Shown one piece after another: positions 22,064 through 30,609 of a stretch of 31,088 bases of DNA; within the stretch, counting starts at the first letter, position 1; the number at the start of each line of letters is the position of its first letter. Where the stretch lies: assembly GCA_023433945.1 (NCBI GenBank), contig JAEYTP010000140.1, positions 1 to 31,088 of the forward strand, given 5' to 3'. The notes under the pieces are model-generated. The model saw only the letters and a list, made by a program, of their open reading frames with translations. It searched no databases and was not told the origin of the DNA. The DNA is from Bacillota bacterium. Lineage in GTDB: Bacteria; Bacillota; Clostridia; Acetivibrionales; DSM-1351. The position numbers and the translations under genes are program-made.

Positions 22064-23680
22064 ATGATTAGTGCAAACGGCGTTTCTCTACGATTTGGAG
22101 GACGAGCTTTATTTGAGAATGTTAATGTAAAATTTACTCCAGGAAACTGTTATGGATTGATAGGAGCCAATGGAGCAGGAAAATCCACCTTTTTGAAAAT
22201 ACTATCTGGTGAGATTGAGCCCAACAAAGGAGATGTGTCTATTACTCCTGGGGAAAGAATGGCAATATTAAAGCAAAATCATTATGAGTTTGATGAATAT
22301 GATGTTTTAAAAACCGTAATGATGGGTCATCAAAGATTGGTTGAGATAATGGAACAAAAAGAGGTTCTTTATCAGAAGTCAGAATTTACTGAAGCTGAGG
22401 GTATACTTTTATCCGAGCTTGAGGCGGAATTTGCTGAAATGAACGGTTGGGAAGCGGAGTCTGATGCGGCTATTCTTCTTAATGGTCTTAATATAGGTGA
22501 AGAATATCATTACAAAAAGATGAAAGAATTGGACGGTAATGAAAAGGTTAGAGTACTGCTGGCACAGGCTCTCTTTGGCAATCCTGACATTCTTCTAATG
22601 GACGAACCTACAAACCACTTGGATGTTGCTTCTATCACGTGGCTTGAGAACTTCCTCATGAACTTTGAGAACACTGTAATAGTGGTATCCCATGACAGAC
22701 ACTTTTTGAACAAGGTGTGTACGCATATTGTGGATATTGATTACTCAAAAATACAGATGTATGTGGGTAACTATGATTTTTGGTATCAATCAAGTCAGCT
22801 TGCTCTACAGCAGCAAAAGGACTTAAATAAAAAGACAGAGGCAAAGATGAAGGAATTGCAGGAGTTCATTCAGCGATTTAGCGCAAATGCATCTAAGTCA
22901 AAGCAGGCAACCTCAAGAAAGAAGCTTTTGGATAAACTTACTTTAGAAGACATACAGCCTTCCTCAAGGAAATATCCGTTTGTTGATTTCAAGCCCGATA
23001 GAGAGGCTGGAAATGATCTGCTTATGGTAAATGGAATAAGCAAGGAGCTTGAAGGGGAACAGATATTAAAGGATATTAGCTTTATTGTTAATAAGAACGA
23101 TAAAATTGCATTTGTGGGTACTAATGGCGTTGCTAAAACTACACTTTTCAAGATTCTTATGGGCGAGCTGGAAGCTGACAGTGGCGATTATAAGTGGGGT
23201 ATTACAACTTCACAAGCCTATTTCCCAAGAGATAACTCAGAATTCTTTGACGGTGTAGATTTGTGCCTTGTGGACTGGCTTAGACAATATTCAAAGGACC
23301 AGACTGAGACATTCTTGAGAGGATGGCTGGGAAGAATGCTATTCTCTGGTGAAGAAGCTCTCAAAAAAGCGAATGTTCTATCAGGTGGAGAGAAGGTTCG
23401 TTGTATGCTAGCAAAAATGATGCTTTCAGGTGCAAATGTACTTGTACTGGATGAACCTACAAATCACTTGGATTTGGAATCAATCACTGCACTTAATAAT
23501 GGACTAATAAATTATAAAGGAACATTGCTGTTTACTTCACACGACCATGAGTTTGTTCAGACTGTTGCTAATAGAATAATTGAGATTACTCCAAAGGGTA
23601 TAATTGATAGACAGATGAGTTATGACGAATACCTTGAGAATGAAGATATTCAGGCGTTGAGAAAGGAAATGTGGAGTTGA
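22064..23680 (+). CDS. ABC-F family ATPase (YbiT-like)
   Basis: 538 residues with two ABC domains and no membrane part, so a ribosome-associated ABC-F protein, not a transporter. Domain 1 has GANGAGKST (34-42) and LLMDEPTNHLD with the signature LDGNEKVR. An inter-domain linker (about 240-300) is Lys/Gln-rich. Domain 2 has GTNGVAKTT, a consensus VLSGGEKVRCMLA signature and VLVLDEPTNHLD. In the second Walker A the Gly before Lys is Ala, which I believe is normal for this YbiT-type branch. It likely works on translation; resistance roles exist in other ABC-F branches but are not indicated. AAAGGAAAG precedes the ATG. Confidence 0.9.
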   Translation: MISANGVSLRFGGRALFENVNVKFTPGNCYGLIGANGAGKSTFLKILSGEIEPNKGDVSITPGERMAILKQNHYEFDEYDVLKTVMMGHQRLVEIMEQKEVLYQKSEFTEAEGILLSELEAEFAEMNGWEAESDAAILLNGLNIGEEYHYKKMKELDGNEKVRVLLAQALFGNPDILLMDEPTNHLDVASITWLENFLMNFENTVIVVSHDRHFLNKVCTHIVDIDYSKIQMYVGNYDFWYQSSQLALQQQKDLNKKTEAKMKELQEFIQRFSANASKSKQATSRKKLLDKLTLEDIQPSSRKYPFVDFKPDREAGNDLLMVNGISKELEGEQILKDISFIVNKNDKIAFVGTNGVAKTTLFKILMGELEADSGDYKWGITTSQAYFPRDNSEFFDGVDLCLVDWLRQYSKDQTETFLRGWLGRMLFSGEEALKKANVLSGGEKVRCMLAKMMLSGANVLVLDEPTNHLDLESITALNNGLINYKGTLLFTSHDHEFVQTVANRIIEITPKGIIDRQMSYDEYLENEDIQALRKEMWS

Positions 23681-23774
23681 TTACTTATTAGCTAAATAAT
23701 TCATTTATATTTTTAAATAAATTTAGGCTATATAGTATTTTATGCCATCATATTTAAGCTATTATATTAAAATT

Positions 23775-23835
23775 AAGCCATATTTGGAAACCTCTCTGCG
23801 GTAAATGTAGAAGGTTTCTGGATATGGCTTTTTGG
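23775..23835 (+). terminator. Terminator after the ABC-F gene
   Basis: Long arms AAGCCATATTTGGAAACCT and AGGTTTCTGGATATGGCTT (23775-23793 and 23812-23830) pair almost fully and are followed by TTTGGTTT. Confidence 0.8.
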
Positions 23836-23925
23836 TTTAAATATTTATATCTATTTTATATAATAAGTGTTTTTACAGTAAAAATATTGGCAATATTGAA
23901 GGTATAGTAAAATGACAAAAGGTAG

Positions 23926-24579
23926 ATGATTACGTTGAGAATTCCTTCACACATTGGGATAATACCTGACGGTAATAGAAGATGGGCTCAGAATAAAGGT
24001 TTCGATAAGCAGGATGGCTATTCAAAAGGAATAGACCCTGGATTCCAGGTTTTAAAGCTGGCTATGGACTATGGGGTGAATGAAATAACTTACTATGGGT
24101 TTACCACAGACAATCTAAAAAGGCCACCAAACCAGGTTGATGCATTCGTACAGGCGTGTATAGAGGCAGTAGAGGCTATTGCAGGAGAGAATGTATCCTT
24201 ACTTGTATTGGGCAATACGAAATCCAGGCACTTTCCAAAGGAACTACTAAAGTATACAGAGCATCGTACAAATATCGGTAAGGGTGGAATGAGAGTAAAT
24301 TTTTTGGTTAACTATGGTTGGGAATGGGATATGTCCGGTCTCAACACAAATACAACAAATAGATCCACTATTCAAGCAGGACTCATGTCCAGAGATGTTT
24401 CTAGAATTGATATGATAATAAGGTGGGGCGGACGAAGGAGGTTATCGGGCTTTCTTCCTGTGCAATCTGTCTACGCTGACTTTTATGTAGTGGATAAGTA
24501 CTGGCCGGATTTTGAACCTAGTGACTTTCATGATGCCATGAAGTGGTACAATACCCAGGATATCACTTTGGGAGGCTAG
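23926..24579 (+). CDS. Divergent cis-prenyltransferase (UppS-like)
   Basis: 217 residues against about 245-250 for undecaprenyl diphosphate synthase. Kept family features are the N-terminal IPDGNRRWA (canonical MDGNGRWA; D15 is the catalytic Asp), YYGFTTDNLKRPPNQVD, NFLVNYG, and the C-terminal RWGGRRRLSGFLPVQ...YADFYVVDKYWPDF. Altered features are the motif G-H-x-x-G, which reads GYSKG (31-35, His to Tyr). The Gly-Glu of the IPP-binding loop is Gly-Arg (169-170), and the late Glu is Asp (D185). The Arg/Arg/Ser of IPP binding (R166, R172, S174) remain. It may be a short-chain or non-canonical enzyme, not the essential UppS. The binding site before the ATG at 23926 is weak (AAAAGG), and a TTG at 23935 is an alternative. 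Forms a unit with the next gene. Confidence 0.75.
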   Translation: MITLRIPSHIGIIPDGNRRWAQNKGFDKQDGYSKGIDPGFQVLKLAMDYGVNEITYYGFTTDNLKRPPNQVDAFVQACIEAVEAIAGENVSLLVLGNTKSRHFPKELLKYTEHRTNIGKGGMRVNFLVNYGWEWDMSGLNTNTTNRSTIQAGLMSRDVSRIDMIIRWGGRRRLSGFLPVQSVYADFYVVDKYWPDFEPSDFHDAMKWYNTQDITLGG

Positions 24580-24621
24580 TGTCATTACTACTCCTAAACA
24601 GTATATAAAGGAGGCTTTGTA

Positions 24622-26088
24622 ATGAAAAAGGTGATAATAATAGGGGCAGGTTTAGGTGGATTAGCTACAGCCTTAAGGTTATTAAAATCAGGCTTTAATG
24701 TCTCAATATACGAGAAAAGTGACCATGTTGGGGGAGTCGTACACCACAAGAAAAGCCCTTGCGGTCAATATATATTTGATTATTGTGCATCAATAGGTAT
24801 CTCACCAATAGAATATGATAAGGTGTTTTTAGATTGTGGTCTTGATCCAAGACAGTACTATGAAATAATATACAGTAATGAGGCCTATCGTGCCTTCATT
24901 GACTCCAATAAGTTCGTAGATTTAAGTTATAATATAAAGGAGCTATTAAATAGTATCCAAAACATTTTCCCTGCACAAGGTGACAATTATATGAGACTTA
25001 TTACAAAGTCTTATTATAAGTATAAGATTGCAAGGCAAAAACTTCTCTCGAAATCATTTATTACAGGCCCGGATAATATTAAGTCTTTGTACAGCCTGCT
25101 TCGTCTCAATGTGCTAAAGACAGCAGCAAATTATGTTAATAATTATATCGAGGATGAAGGTCTTGCAAATATAATTCTTATGCAAGTTTTGTTTATAGGT
25201 AGCTCTCCTTATAAAATCTCTAACACATATTGTATGATTCCTGCTGTTTCTCAGATTGATGGGATAGGCTATATTAAGAATGGACTTGCGCAGTACTCAA
25301 ATGCTCTTTCAAAAGCAGTTTTAGAGGCTGGCGGAAAAATATTCACCTCCTGCAACGTTCGAGAAATATGCGTAAATGGCAAAAATGCTACAGGAATTAT
25401 TGTCAACGATGAGTTTGTCAGTGCAGATCTAATTGTTTCAAACAGTGATTATCAATATACAAATAGTACACTTTTACAAAAGCCGGCTGATAGTAGAAAA
25501 TATAAGTCTTCGTGTGGAACCTTTATATTTCATTTAGGCATAGATAAGATATATCCAATTCTTAAGCTGCATAACCTTTTTGTTAACAATAATTTCAAAA
25601 GTGAAGTGGATAAGGTGTTTCGCGGACAGCTGCCGGAGGATTGCCAATTGTATGTCTATAACCCTGCTTCAATTGACGATACTATATGCGCTAAAGGGAA
25701 AATGGGGATAAATGTACTATTACGCGTACCTAACCTTACCTTTGATAGTATCAATTGGGATAGTTCAACTATAGATTACCTCAAAAGAATATGTATTGAT
25801 AAGCTCTCTAGTATAGAGGGTCTAGAAGATATTGAGCAACATATAGAGTATCAAGACTTTGTAACTCCAGTTGATTTTCTTCAAGAGTATAACTACTGGC
25901 ACGGTGGGGCTTATGGTATAGCCCATACAAACATGCAAAGCATAATATTAAGACCCCAGGTGAAGTGTACAAAACTCAATAATTTGTACTTTGTTGGCAA
26001 ATCAATCCACCCGGGAAATGGGGCTTCAATAGTCCTGATGGGGGCAGAGATTGCAGCAAAGCATATAATAAAAGAAGCAGCTTATTAG
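24622..26088 (+). CDS. CrtI-like phytoene desaturase-family FAD oxidoreductase
   Basis: 488 residues, the usual CrtI length. It has the FAD-binding Rossmann start VIIIGAGLGGLATALRLL with YEKSDHVGG. The C-terminal carotenoid-desaturase signature is LNNLYFVGKSIHPGNGASIVLMGAEIAAKHI (matching GTHPGxGxP in carotenoid enzymes but with NGAS). The middle is divergent. The family removes or adds hydrogen on long isoprenoid chains. No phytoene or squalene synthase is nearby, so the substrate is not a standard carotenoid on this evidence. AAAGGAGG precedes the ATG; the gap to the prenyltransferase is 42 bases with no terminator, so the two are likely co-transcribed. Confidence 0.85.
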   Translation: MKKVIIIGAGLGGLATALRLLKSGFNVSIYEKSDHVGGVVHHKKSPCGQYIFDYCASIGISPIEYDKVFLDCGLDPRQYYEIIYSNEAYRAFIDSNKFVDLSYNIKELLNSIQNIFPAQGDNYMRLITKSYYKYKIARQKLLSKSFITGPDNIKSLYSLLRLNVLKTAANYVNNYIEDEGLANIILMQVLFIGSSPYKISNTYCMIPAVSQIDGIGYIKNGLAQYSNALSKAVLEAGGKIFTSCNVREICVNGKNATGIIVNDEFVSADLIVSNSDYQYTNSTLLQKPADSRKYKSSCGTFIFHLGIDKIYPILKLHNLFVNNNFKSEVDKVFRGQLPEDCQLYVYNPASIDDTICAKGKMGINVLLRVPNLTFDSINWDSSTIDYLKRICIDKLSSIEGLEDIEQHIEYQDFVTPVDFLQEYNYWHGGAYGIAHTNMQSIILRPQVKCTKLNNLYFVGKSIHPGNGASIVLMGAEIAAKHIIKEAAY

Positions 26089-26102
26089 GCTGCTTCTTGA
26101 TT
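26073..26102 (+). terminator. Terminator at the end of the prenyltransferase/desaturase unit
   Basis: The arms AGAAGCAGC (26073-26081) and GCTGCTTCT (26089-26097) pair perfectly; the hairpin overlaps the desaturase stop, and TGATTT follows. The T-tail is modest. Confidence 0.55.
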
Positions 26103-26118
26103 TAGAATATAGCTTAAC

Positions 26119-26187
26119 AAGAAAATATACTGAGCAAGATAGAATAGTAAAATAAGCACTGAACAGATTTGCGAAGTATATTTTCTT
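26119..26187. repeat. 13-base inverted repeat with long loop in a convergent gap
   Basis: AAGAAAATATACT (26119-26131) and AGTATATTTTCTT (26175-26187) are perfect complements 43 bases apart, between the convergent desaturase and acyl-CoA synthetase stops. It may help terminate the minus-strand gene. Confidence 0.45.
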
Positions 26188-26195
26188 ATATGGTA

Positions 26196-27911
26196 TTAAC
26201 CTGCATTTTCAACGTATCTTTTTATCTTCTTTGTAGTGGTCTTGGCAAATTCTTCTTCTCTGATTGTAAAGTCCTTTATACGCTTATACAAAGGCATTAG
26301 CTTGTTAATTTCCTTTATTTCTGACTGAATTAGTTTGGTAACCTCTTCTTTTGAAATAGTATCCTTGCCAAGGCGTAGCTTTATCTCATCTATATCAGGT
26401 ACAATTTTTACATTGACTTCCGTCTCGCCTGATTCCTCGTCGTATCTGCCCCAAACTAGGCTTTCCTTGACATACAGGGATTTTGCAAGATAAGCTTCTA
26501 CCTCTTCTGGGAAGATATTCTTGCCGTTTTTTGTTACAATTACATTCTTTTTACGGCCGGTAATATATATATATCCCTCTTCATCCATATATCCAAGGTC
26601 ACCGGTATAAAGCCAACCGTTTTTTAATACGTTCTTTGTAGCCAGCTCGTTTTCGTAGTAACCAAGCATTACATTATCTCCACGTATTACTATTTCACCG
26701 ATACCATCATCGTCAGCATTATCAATCTTAACCTCAATACCCGCCAAAGGCTTACCTGCTGAATCATGTCGGAATCCGTTGTCGTTATTGACGGCAACAA
26801 TAGGGGCGCATTCTGTAAGTCCATAGCCTTGTACAATTCTAACACCCATACTATACAGATCATTTGATACGTTTGGATTTATAGCAGCTGCACCACAAAT
26901 AACCAAACGTACATTACCCCCAAATACAGCATGAACTCTTTTAAATACCTTTTTACGAATATCTATTTTCAAAGCAGTATACAGGAAGCTGCAAAGTGAT
27001 ATGGCAGTATCCATTTTAATTTTACCCACTACGCTGCTTGAAGCCTGCTTCATTATTTTTTTGTGCATGTTCTCCAAAATAAGAGGTACAAGCATTAGTA
27101 TTGTAGGTTTTGTTTCTTGAAGGTTATTTACAATGTGCTTTAGCCCTTCATTAAAAGCAAGACAACAGCCATTATACATCATTACAAGAAACCCTGCTGT
27201 ACACTCATACGTATGATGCAGAGGGAGAATGGACAATGCACTGTCTGTTTCATCAATTGTCAGCATGGAGCAAACAGCCCTTACATCACTGCAAATGTTT
27301 TTGCTTGAGAGCATAACTCCTTTTGCTAAGTCTGTTGTTCCCGAAGTAAAAATCAATGCAACCATAGCTTCATCATCAATTGTAGCATCAATATAGCTTC
27401 TATTTCCATCTGCCAGAAGCTCTTTGCCTCTTTCTAGCAGCTTATTGTATGAAAGAAAATTATCATCATCTTCTTCAGCATCCATATCAATATAGTACTT
27501 TATTTGAGAAGATTGGGACAACTTTTCCATGTCCTTTCTATGCTTTCCTGAAAAGAAAATAGCACTTATGCCCGATCTGATGATAAGATTCTGAACTTCA
27601 TGGAAAGGAAGTTCCCTGTCTAAAGGAACAACAACTCCAACTCCGCCTGTAATGCACAGATAGGCTGTACACCATTCATGTCTATTTTGTGAAATAATTG
27701 CTATTCTCTCACCCTTAAGTCCCAATTCGATGAGCGCTGTTCCCATTTGATCTATTTCTGTTTTAACCTGAGTATATGTCTTTGTATAGTATTTTCCACT
27801 GGAATCTTTAATGTTGAAAGCGTTTCTTGAACCAAAGAGTTTTTCACTCTGAACCATCATGTCCTTCATGTTATTTATTTGTCTGGTTTGGTATATCGCT
27901 TGAGCTTTCAT
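26196..27911 (-). CDS. AMP-forming acyl-CoA synthetase-like ligase (FadD/FAA1 family)
   Basis: 571 residues. It activates a carboxylic acid as acyl-AMP, then likely transfers it to CoA or a carrier. The P-loop motif FTSGTTDLAKGVMLS (188-202) keeps K197. GYGLTECAPIVAVN binds ATP, and YTGDLGYMDEEGYIYITGRKKN is the hinge. KTTTKKIKRY near the C-terminus carries the catalytic Lys. The nucleotide loop has DLA where most have GxP. AAGGAG precedes the ATG. It is convergent with the UppS/CrtI-like pair. Whether it feeds the isoprenoid unit or only fatty-acid metabolism is unknown. Confidence 0.88.
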   Translation of the reverse strand: MKAQAIYQTRQINNMKDMMVQSEKLFGSRNAFNIKDSSGKYYTKTYTQVKTEIDQMGTALIELGLKGERIAIISQNRHEWCTAYLCITGGVGVVVPLDRELPFHEVQNLIIRSGISAIFFSGKHRKDMEKLSQSSQIKYYIDMDAEEDDDNFLSYNKLLERGKELLADGNRSYIDATIDDEAMVALIFTSGTTDLAKGVMLSSKNICSDVRAVCSMLTIDETDSALSILPLHHTYECTAGFLVMMYNGCCLAFNEGLKHIVNNLQETKPTILMLVPLILENMHKKIMKQASSSVVGKIKMDTAISLCSFLYTALKIDIRKKVFKRVHAVFGGNVRLVICGAAAINPNVSNDLYSMGVRIVQGYGLTECAPIVAVNNDNGFRHDSAGKPLAGIEVKIDNADDDGIGEIVIRGDNVMLGYYENELATKNVLKNGWLYTGDLGYMDEEGYIYITGRKKNVIVTKNGKNIFPEEVEAYLAKSLYVKESLVWGRYDEESGETEVNVKIVPDIDEIKLRLGKDTISKEEVTKLIQSEIKEINKLMPLYKRIKDFTIREEEFAKTTTKKIKRYVENAG

Positions 27912-28061
27912 TATATTAATACACTCCTTTAAGTATGCTAAATAACTAGCCTATATTACAATTATATTACATGCAGCCTTATATTATAATATATGCATTA
28001 TCAATTTAAATCAATATATTAAGTAAAATTAGTTTGCATATCCATACATGTGAATATTTTC

Positions 28062-29408
28062 CTAACGTTTTCTCCAAACTCTCTTGGTGTGTTTTTTCCT
28101 AATTCTGTATCTTCTTCTTCTGGATATTTTTCTGAGAGTAAACCTTATAATCAGAAATACAATAATTACGCATATAACTATCAAGCAAAGTTTGAATAGT
28201 TTATTGCTCAATAAATCATTAATAGAATCTCTGGCTTTAGCTTTGAAACTTATATCAACAGTGCGTGTTGACACTATATCGGATTTCCCGATTGTGACTC
28301 CGTTTTCGGAGTATTCAATTGTACCAAGTATGTCGCCTTTTTTTATTGGCGCAACAACATTTTGTTTGATGTTTACTTTTTTATCAAGCTTCCATAATGA
28401 ACGGTCATTTGCAAGCACAGCTTCAATTGTATTTTTGGTAACAAGGTCAACCTTGCCATCATCAGCTGCATCAGCAACTGTAATGCTGTCAATAAAAGTA
28501 TTTCTATCAATTATTGTCTGAGATGAAAAGTTTTCATACCCTGCACGCAATAGATTTTCTGTAAATGTAAAAACATCCTTGCCAGGTTGATACGTAACTC
28601 CCAAAATAACGGAAATAAGCTCTTGACCTTCTTTATTAACTGCACAGGAAATATAATTAGAGCCGGCTCTCATAGTTGAACCTGTTTTTACACCAATTAT
28701 GGTAAACTCCTGGCTGTTGTCCGTGGCATTACCATAAGTAAAAGTTTTTCCGAGAATCTTACTGGTATTATTTAAAACCGGCCAGCTGGAGTGTTTGTTT
28801 GTTGGGGATAGACTTGTCAATTGCTTTTGACTGACAATTGATCTGAATTCAGGCACAGTCATACATTCTCTAGCTATTAAAGCTAGATCTCTAGCAGTTG
28901 TAAACATGTCCTTGTCTCGCTCTGTTTCATCTATTCCATTTGGATTTGTAAAATGAGTGTTATTAGCACCTAACTGCTTTGCAGTTTCATTCATTTTATC
29001 AATAAATTCCTGCTTACTGGAAAAAACATTTTCTGAGATAATATTTGCAGACTCATTAGCTGACACAATAAGTAGGGCATGAAGCAGGTCGTCAAGTGTC
29101 ATTTGCTCATCTGCCATAATCCCTATATTCATTCCACCCACACCAATATCAGTAATAGCATCATGACTAGCAGTCATGACTTGATCAAGCGGTGCATTTT
29201 TTAGTGCAACTAATGCAGTCATGATTTTTGTAGTACTTGCCGGTCTCCATGGGGTATCTGCATTATACTCATACAAAACTCTTCCTGTTCTTGAATCCAT
29301 AAGTATATATGCTTGGGCATCCACCTCTGGTGAAGTAGCACAATAAGCAGGGATTGTTTGAAATAAGAGTGTTATTGTGACAATAAATGTAGAAATTAGT
29401 CTTCTCAT
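28062..29408 (-). CDS. D-alanyl-D-alanine carboxypeptidase (PBP5/DacF type)
   Basis: 448 residues. A signal peptide (about 1-24, ending AYCA) exports it. The SxxK motif is S58-x-x-K61 in RPASTTKIM, SxN is S116-A-N118 and KTG is K241-T-G in GVKTGSTMRAG. All three active-site motifs of a class C low-mass penicillin-binding protein are present. A PBP5_C-like beta domain follows. The end has one membrane helix (about 405-425) and then a tail in which 15 of the last 23 residues are Arg or Lys, instead of the usual amphipathic helix. It trims pentapeptides in wall synthesis. AAGGAG precedes the ATG. Divergent from comEA; the ligase lies 150 bases downstream on the same strand and may share transcripts. 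Confidence 0.92.
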   Translation of the reverse strand: MRRLISTFIVTITLLFQTIPAYCATSPEVDAQAYILMDSRTGRVLYEYNADTPWRPASTTKIMTALVALKNAPLDQVMTASHDAITDIGVGGMNIGIMADEQMTLDDLLHALLIVSANESANIISENVFSSKQEFIDKMNETAKQLGANNTHFTNPNGIDETERDKDMFTTARDLALIARECMTVPEFRSIVSQKQLTSLSPTNKHSSWPVLNNTSKILGKTFTYGNATDNSQEFTIIGVKTGSTMRAGSNYISCAVNKEGQELISVILGVTYQPGKDVFTFTENLLRAGYENFSSQTIIDRNTFIDSITVADAADDGKVDLVTKNTIEAVLANDRSLWKLDKKVNIKQNVVAPIKKGDILGTIEYSENGVTIGKSDIVSTRTVDISFKAKARDSINDLLSNKLFKLCLIVICVIIVFLIIRFTLRKISRRRRYRIRKKHTKRVWRKR

Positions 29409-29512
29409 AGGTTCTCCTTAGTTTAGAATGCTAATATCATTATAAAGCATAATCGCAGATTTTAAAAATATTTTTCGCTTTTATTAATATGCTAGTATTT
29501 ACCAATTTGTTA

Positions 29513-29521
29513 TGCTATACT
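29513..29521 (+). promoter_or_regulatory. Candidate extended -10 promoter of comEA
   Basis: TGCTATACT has the TGn extension followed by TATACT, 46 bases before the comEA ATG. No good -35 is seen. Confidence 0.4.
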
Positions 29522-29567
29522 TTTCTTATTCACATCACCATCTTTTTTATTCCCGGATAGGAGAAAT

Positions 29568-30389
29568 ATGAATATTAATATTTTTGGTAGGCAGTTTGCT
29601 ATTACAAAAGGCCCTATAGTTATTTCTGCTGTTTTACTACTCGTTATATTAGGAATTGTAGGCTATTTTCTGTCAAATTATTACCACCCCTTTGATGAAG
29701 TAAGTAAATCGACTGCAATAATTATAAATGACTCTTCTACAATCGATAAAAGTGAGCAAGCTGAGGCTGTTCCTACCGAGACAGAGGTGAAAATAAAGGT
29801 CTATGTAACAGGGTGCGTGAACAAACCTGGCGTTGTTGTACTGAAGAAGGGACAGATAATTGAGGATGCAATAATTGCGGCAGGAGGCTTTACAAAAGAT
29901 GCAGATAAAGACAATATAAATCTGGCGTTTGTACTGAATGAAAATGTAATGCTGCGTATTAAACCTACATCTGAACAGGTTGAACCTCTCTCAAAACAGA
30001 ATAAATCTGTCTCTCAACAAGCTAATGTAGGTTCAATACCTAAAAGTAACCAGAAAGCTGGTAAGGATAATCTACAGATTAATAATGTTCAACAGCAAAA
30101 AGAGACTACAGCTATCGAAAATTCGGGTGTTGATATTATTACAGAGAGTATAAATACAGTAGTAGGTGAGCAAAAGGAAAGTAATGATGCTCCTGCTAAA
30201 GTCAATATTAATACTGCAGATGCAAAACTACTGGACACTTTACCAGGTGTGGGTGAAGCAACGGCTGCCGCGATTATTGAATACAGAAACAAAAACGGAC
30301 CCTTCAAGAAAATTGAGGACATTATGAAGATTACAGGTATTAAGCAAAAAAGTTTTGAAAAAATCAAGGATGAGATATGCATTGAATAA
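29568..30389 (+). CDS. comEA: ComEA-like DNA-binding competence/helix-hairpin-helix protein
   Basis: 273 residues. An N-terminal anchor (about 15-36) is followed by an SLBB-like domain (about 75-132, VYVTGCVNKPGVVVL). A long Gln/Lys/Ser-rich linker (about 133-208) leads to a C-terminal helix-hairpin-helix domain (about 211-270, VNINTADAKLLDTLPGVG...IIEYRNKNGPF). This is the ComEA layout, in which the outward-facing HhH pair binds DNA during uptake. No comEC or comEB is beside it. GAGGAG-like AGGAG precedes the ATG. The final codons and stop belong to a 12-base triple repeat. Confidence 0.88.
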   Translation: MNINIFGRQFAITKGPIVISAVLLLVILGIVGYFLSNYYHPFDEVSKSTAIIINDSSTIDKSEQAEAVPTETEVKIKVYVTGCVNKPGVVVLKKGQIIEDAIIAAGGFTKDADKDNINLAFVLNENVMLRIKPTSEQVEPLSKQNKSVSQQANVGSIPKSNQKAGKDNLQINNVQQQKETTAIENSGVDIITESINTVVGEQKESNDAPAKVNINTADAKLLDTLPGVGEATAAAIIEYRNKNGPFKKIEDIMKITGIKQKSFEKIKDEICIE

Positions 30390-30416
30390 ACTATTGAATA
30401 AACTATTGAATAAACT
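30381..30416 (+). repeat. Three perfect 12-base tandem repeats at the comEA stop
   Basis: ATTGAATAAACT occurs three times end to end. The first copy encodes the final Ile-Glu and the TAA stop of comEA; the others repeat the stop in the same frame. Confidence 0.9.
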
Positions 30417-30441
30417 TATTAAAGAATTTTGAGCAAACAAA

Positions 30442-30464
30442 AACCGGCTAAAACTTTGCCGGTT
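30442..30464 (-). terminator. Terminator, oriented for the minus-strand small gene
   Basis: Perfect arms AACCGGC (30442-30448) and GCCGGTT (30458-30464). On the minus strand TTTTGTTTG follows; on the plus strand, after comEA, only AGAAAATAA follows. It probably ends the minus-strand transcript, with possible weak action for comEA. Confidence 0.6.
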
Positions 30465-30609
30465 AGAAAATAATTTAAAGGAGGAAAATATAATTATTAT
30501 CACGATATAATTGTAATATTTATTATGGTATATTCCAATAGCATTAATTTACGATTTTCGATATAATTTTTTAAATAAAAATATACAATATAGACAATAT
30601 GGCTGAAAG
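30465..30609. other. AT-rich stretch between terminator and small gene
   Basis: Likely the 3' untranslated part of the minus-strand small gene. A plus-strand AAAGGAGG at 30477 leads to no start codon and a quick stop. Confidence 0.3.

Noticed and set aside
30477..30530. Plus-strand gene start after AAAGGAGG behind comEA
   Set aside because: No ATG, GTG or TTG stands at proper spacing and the frame closes within a few codons.
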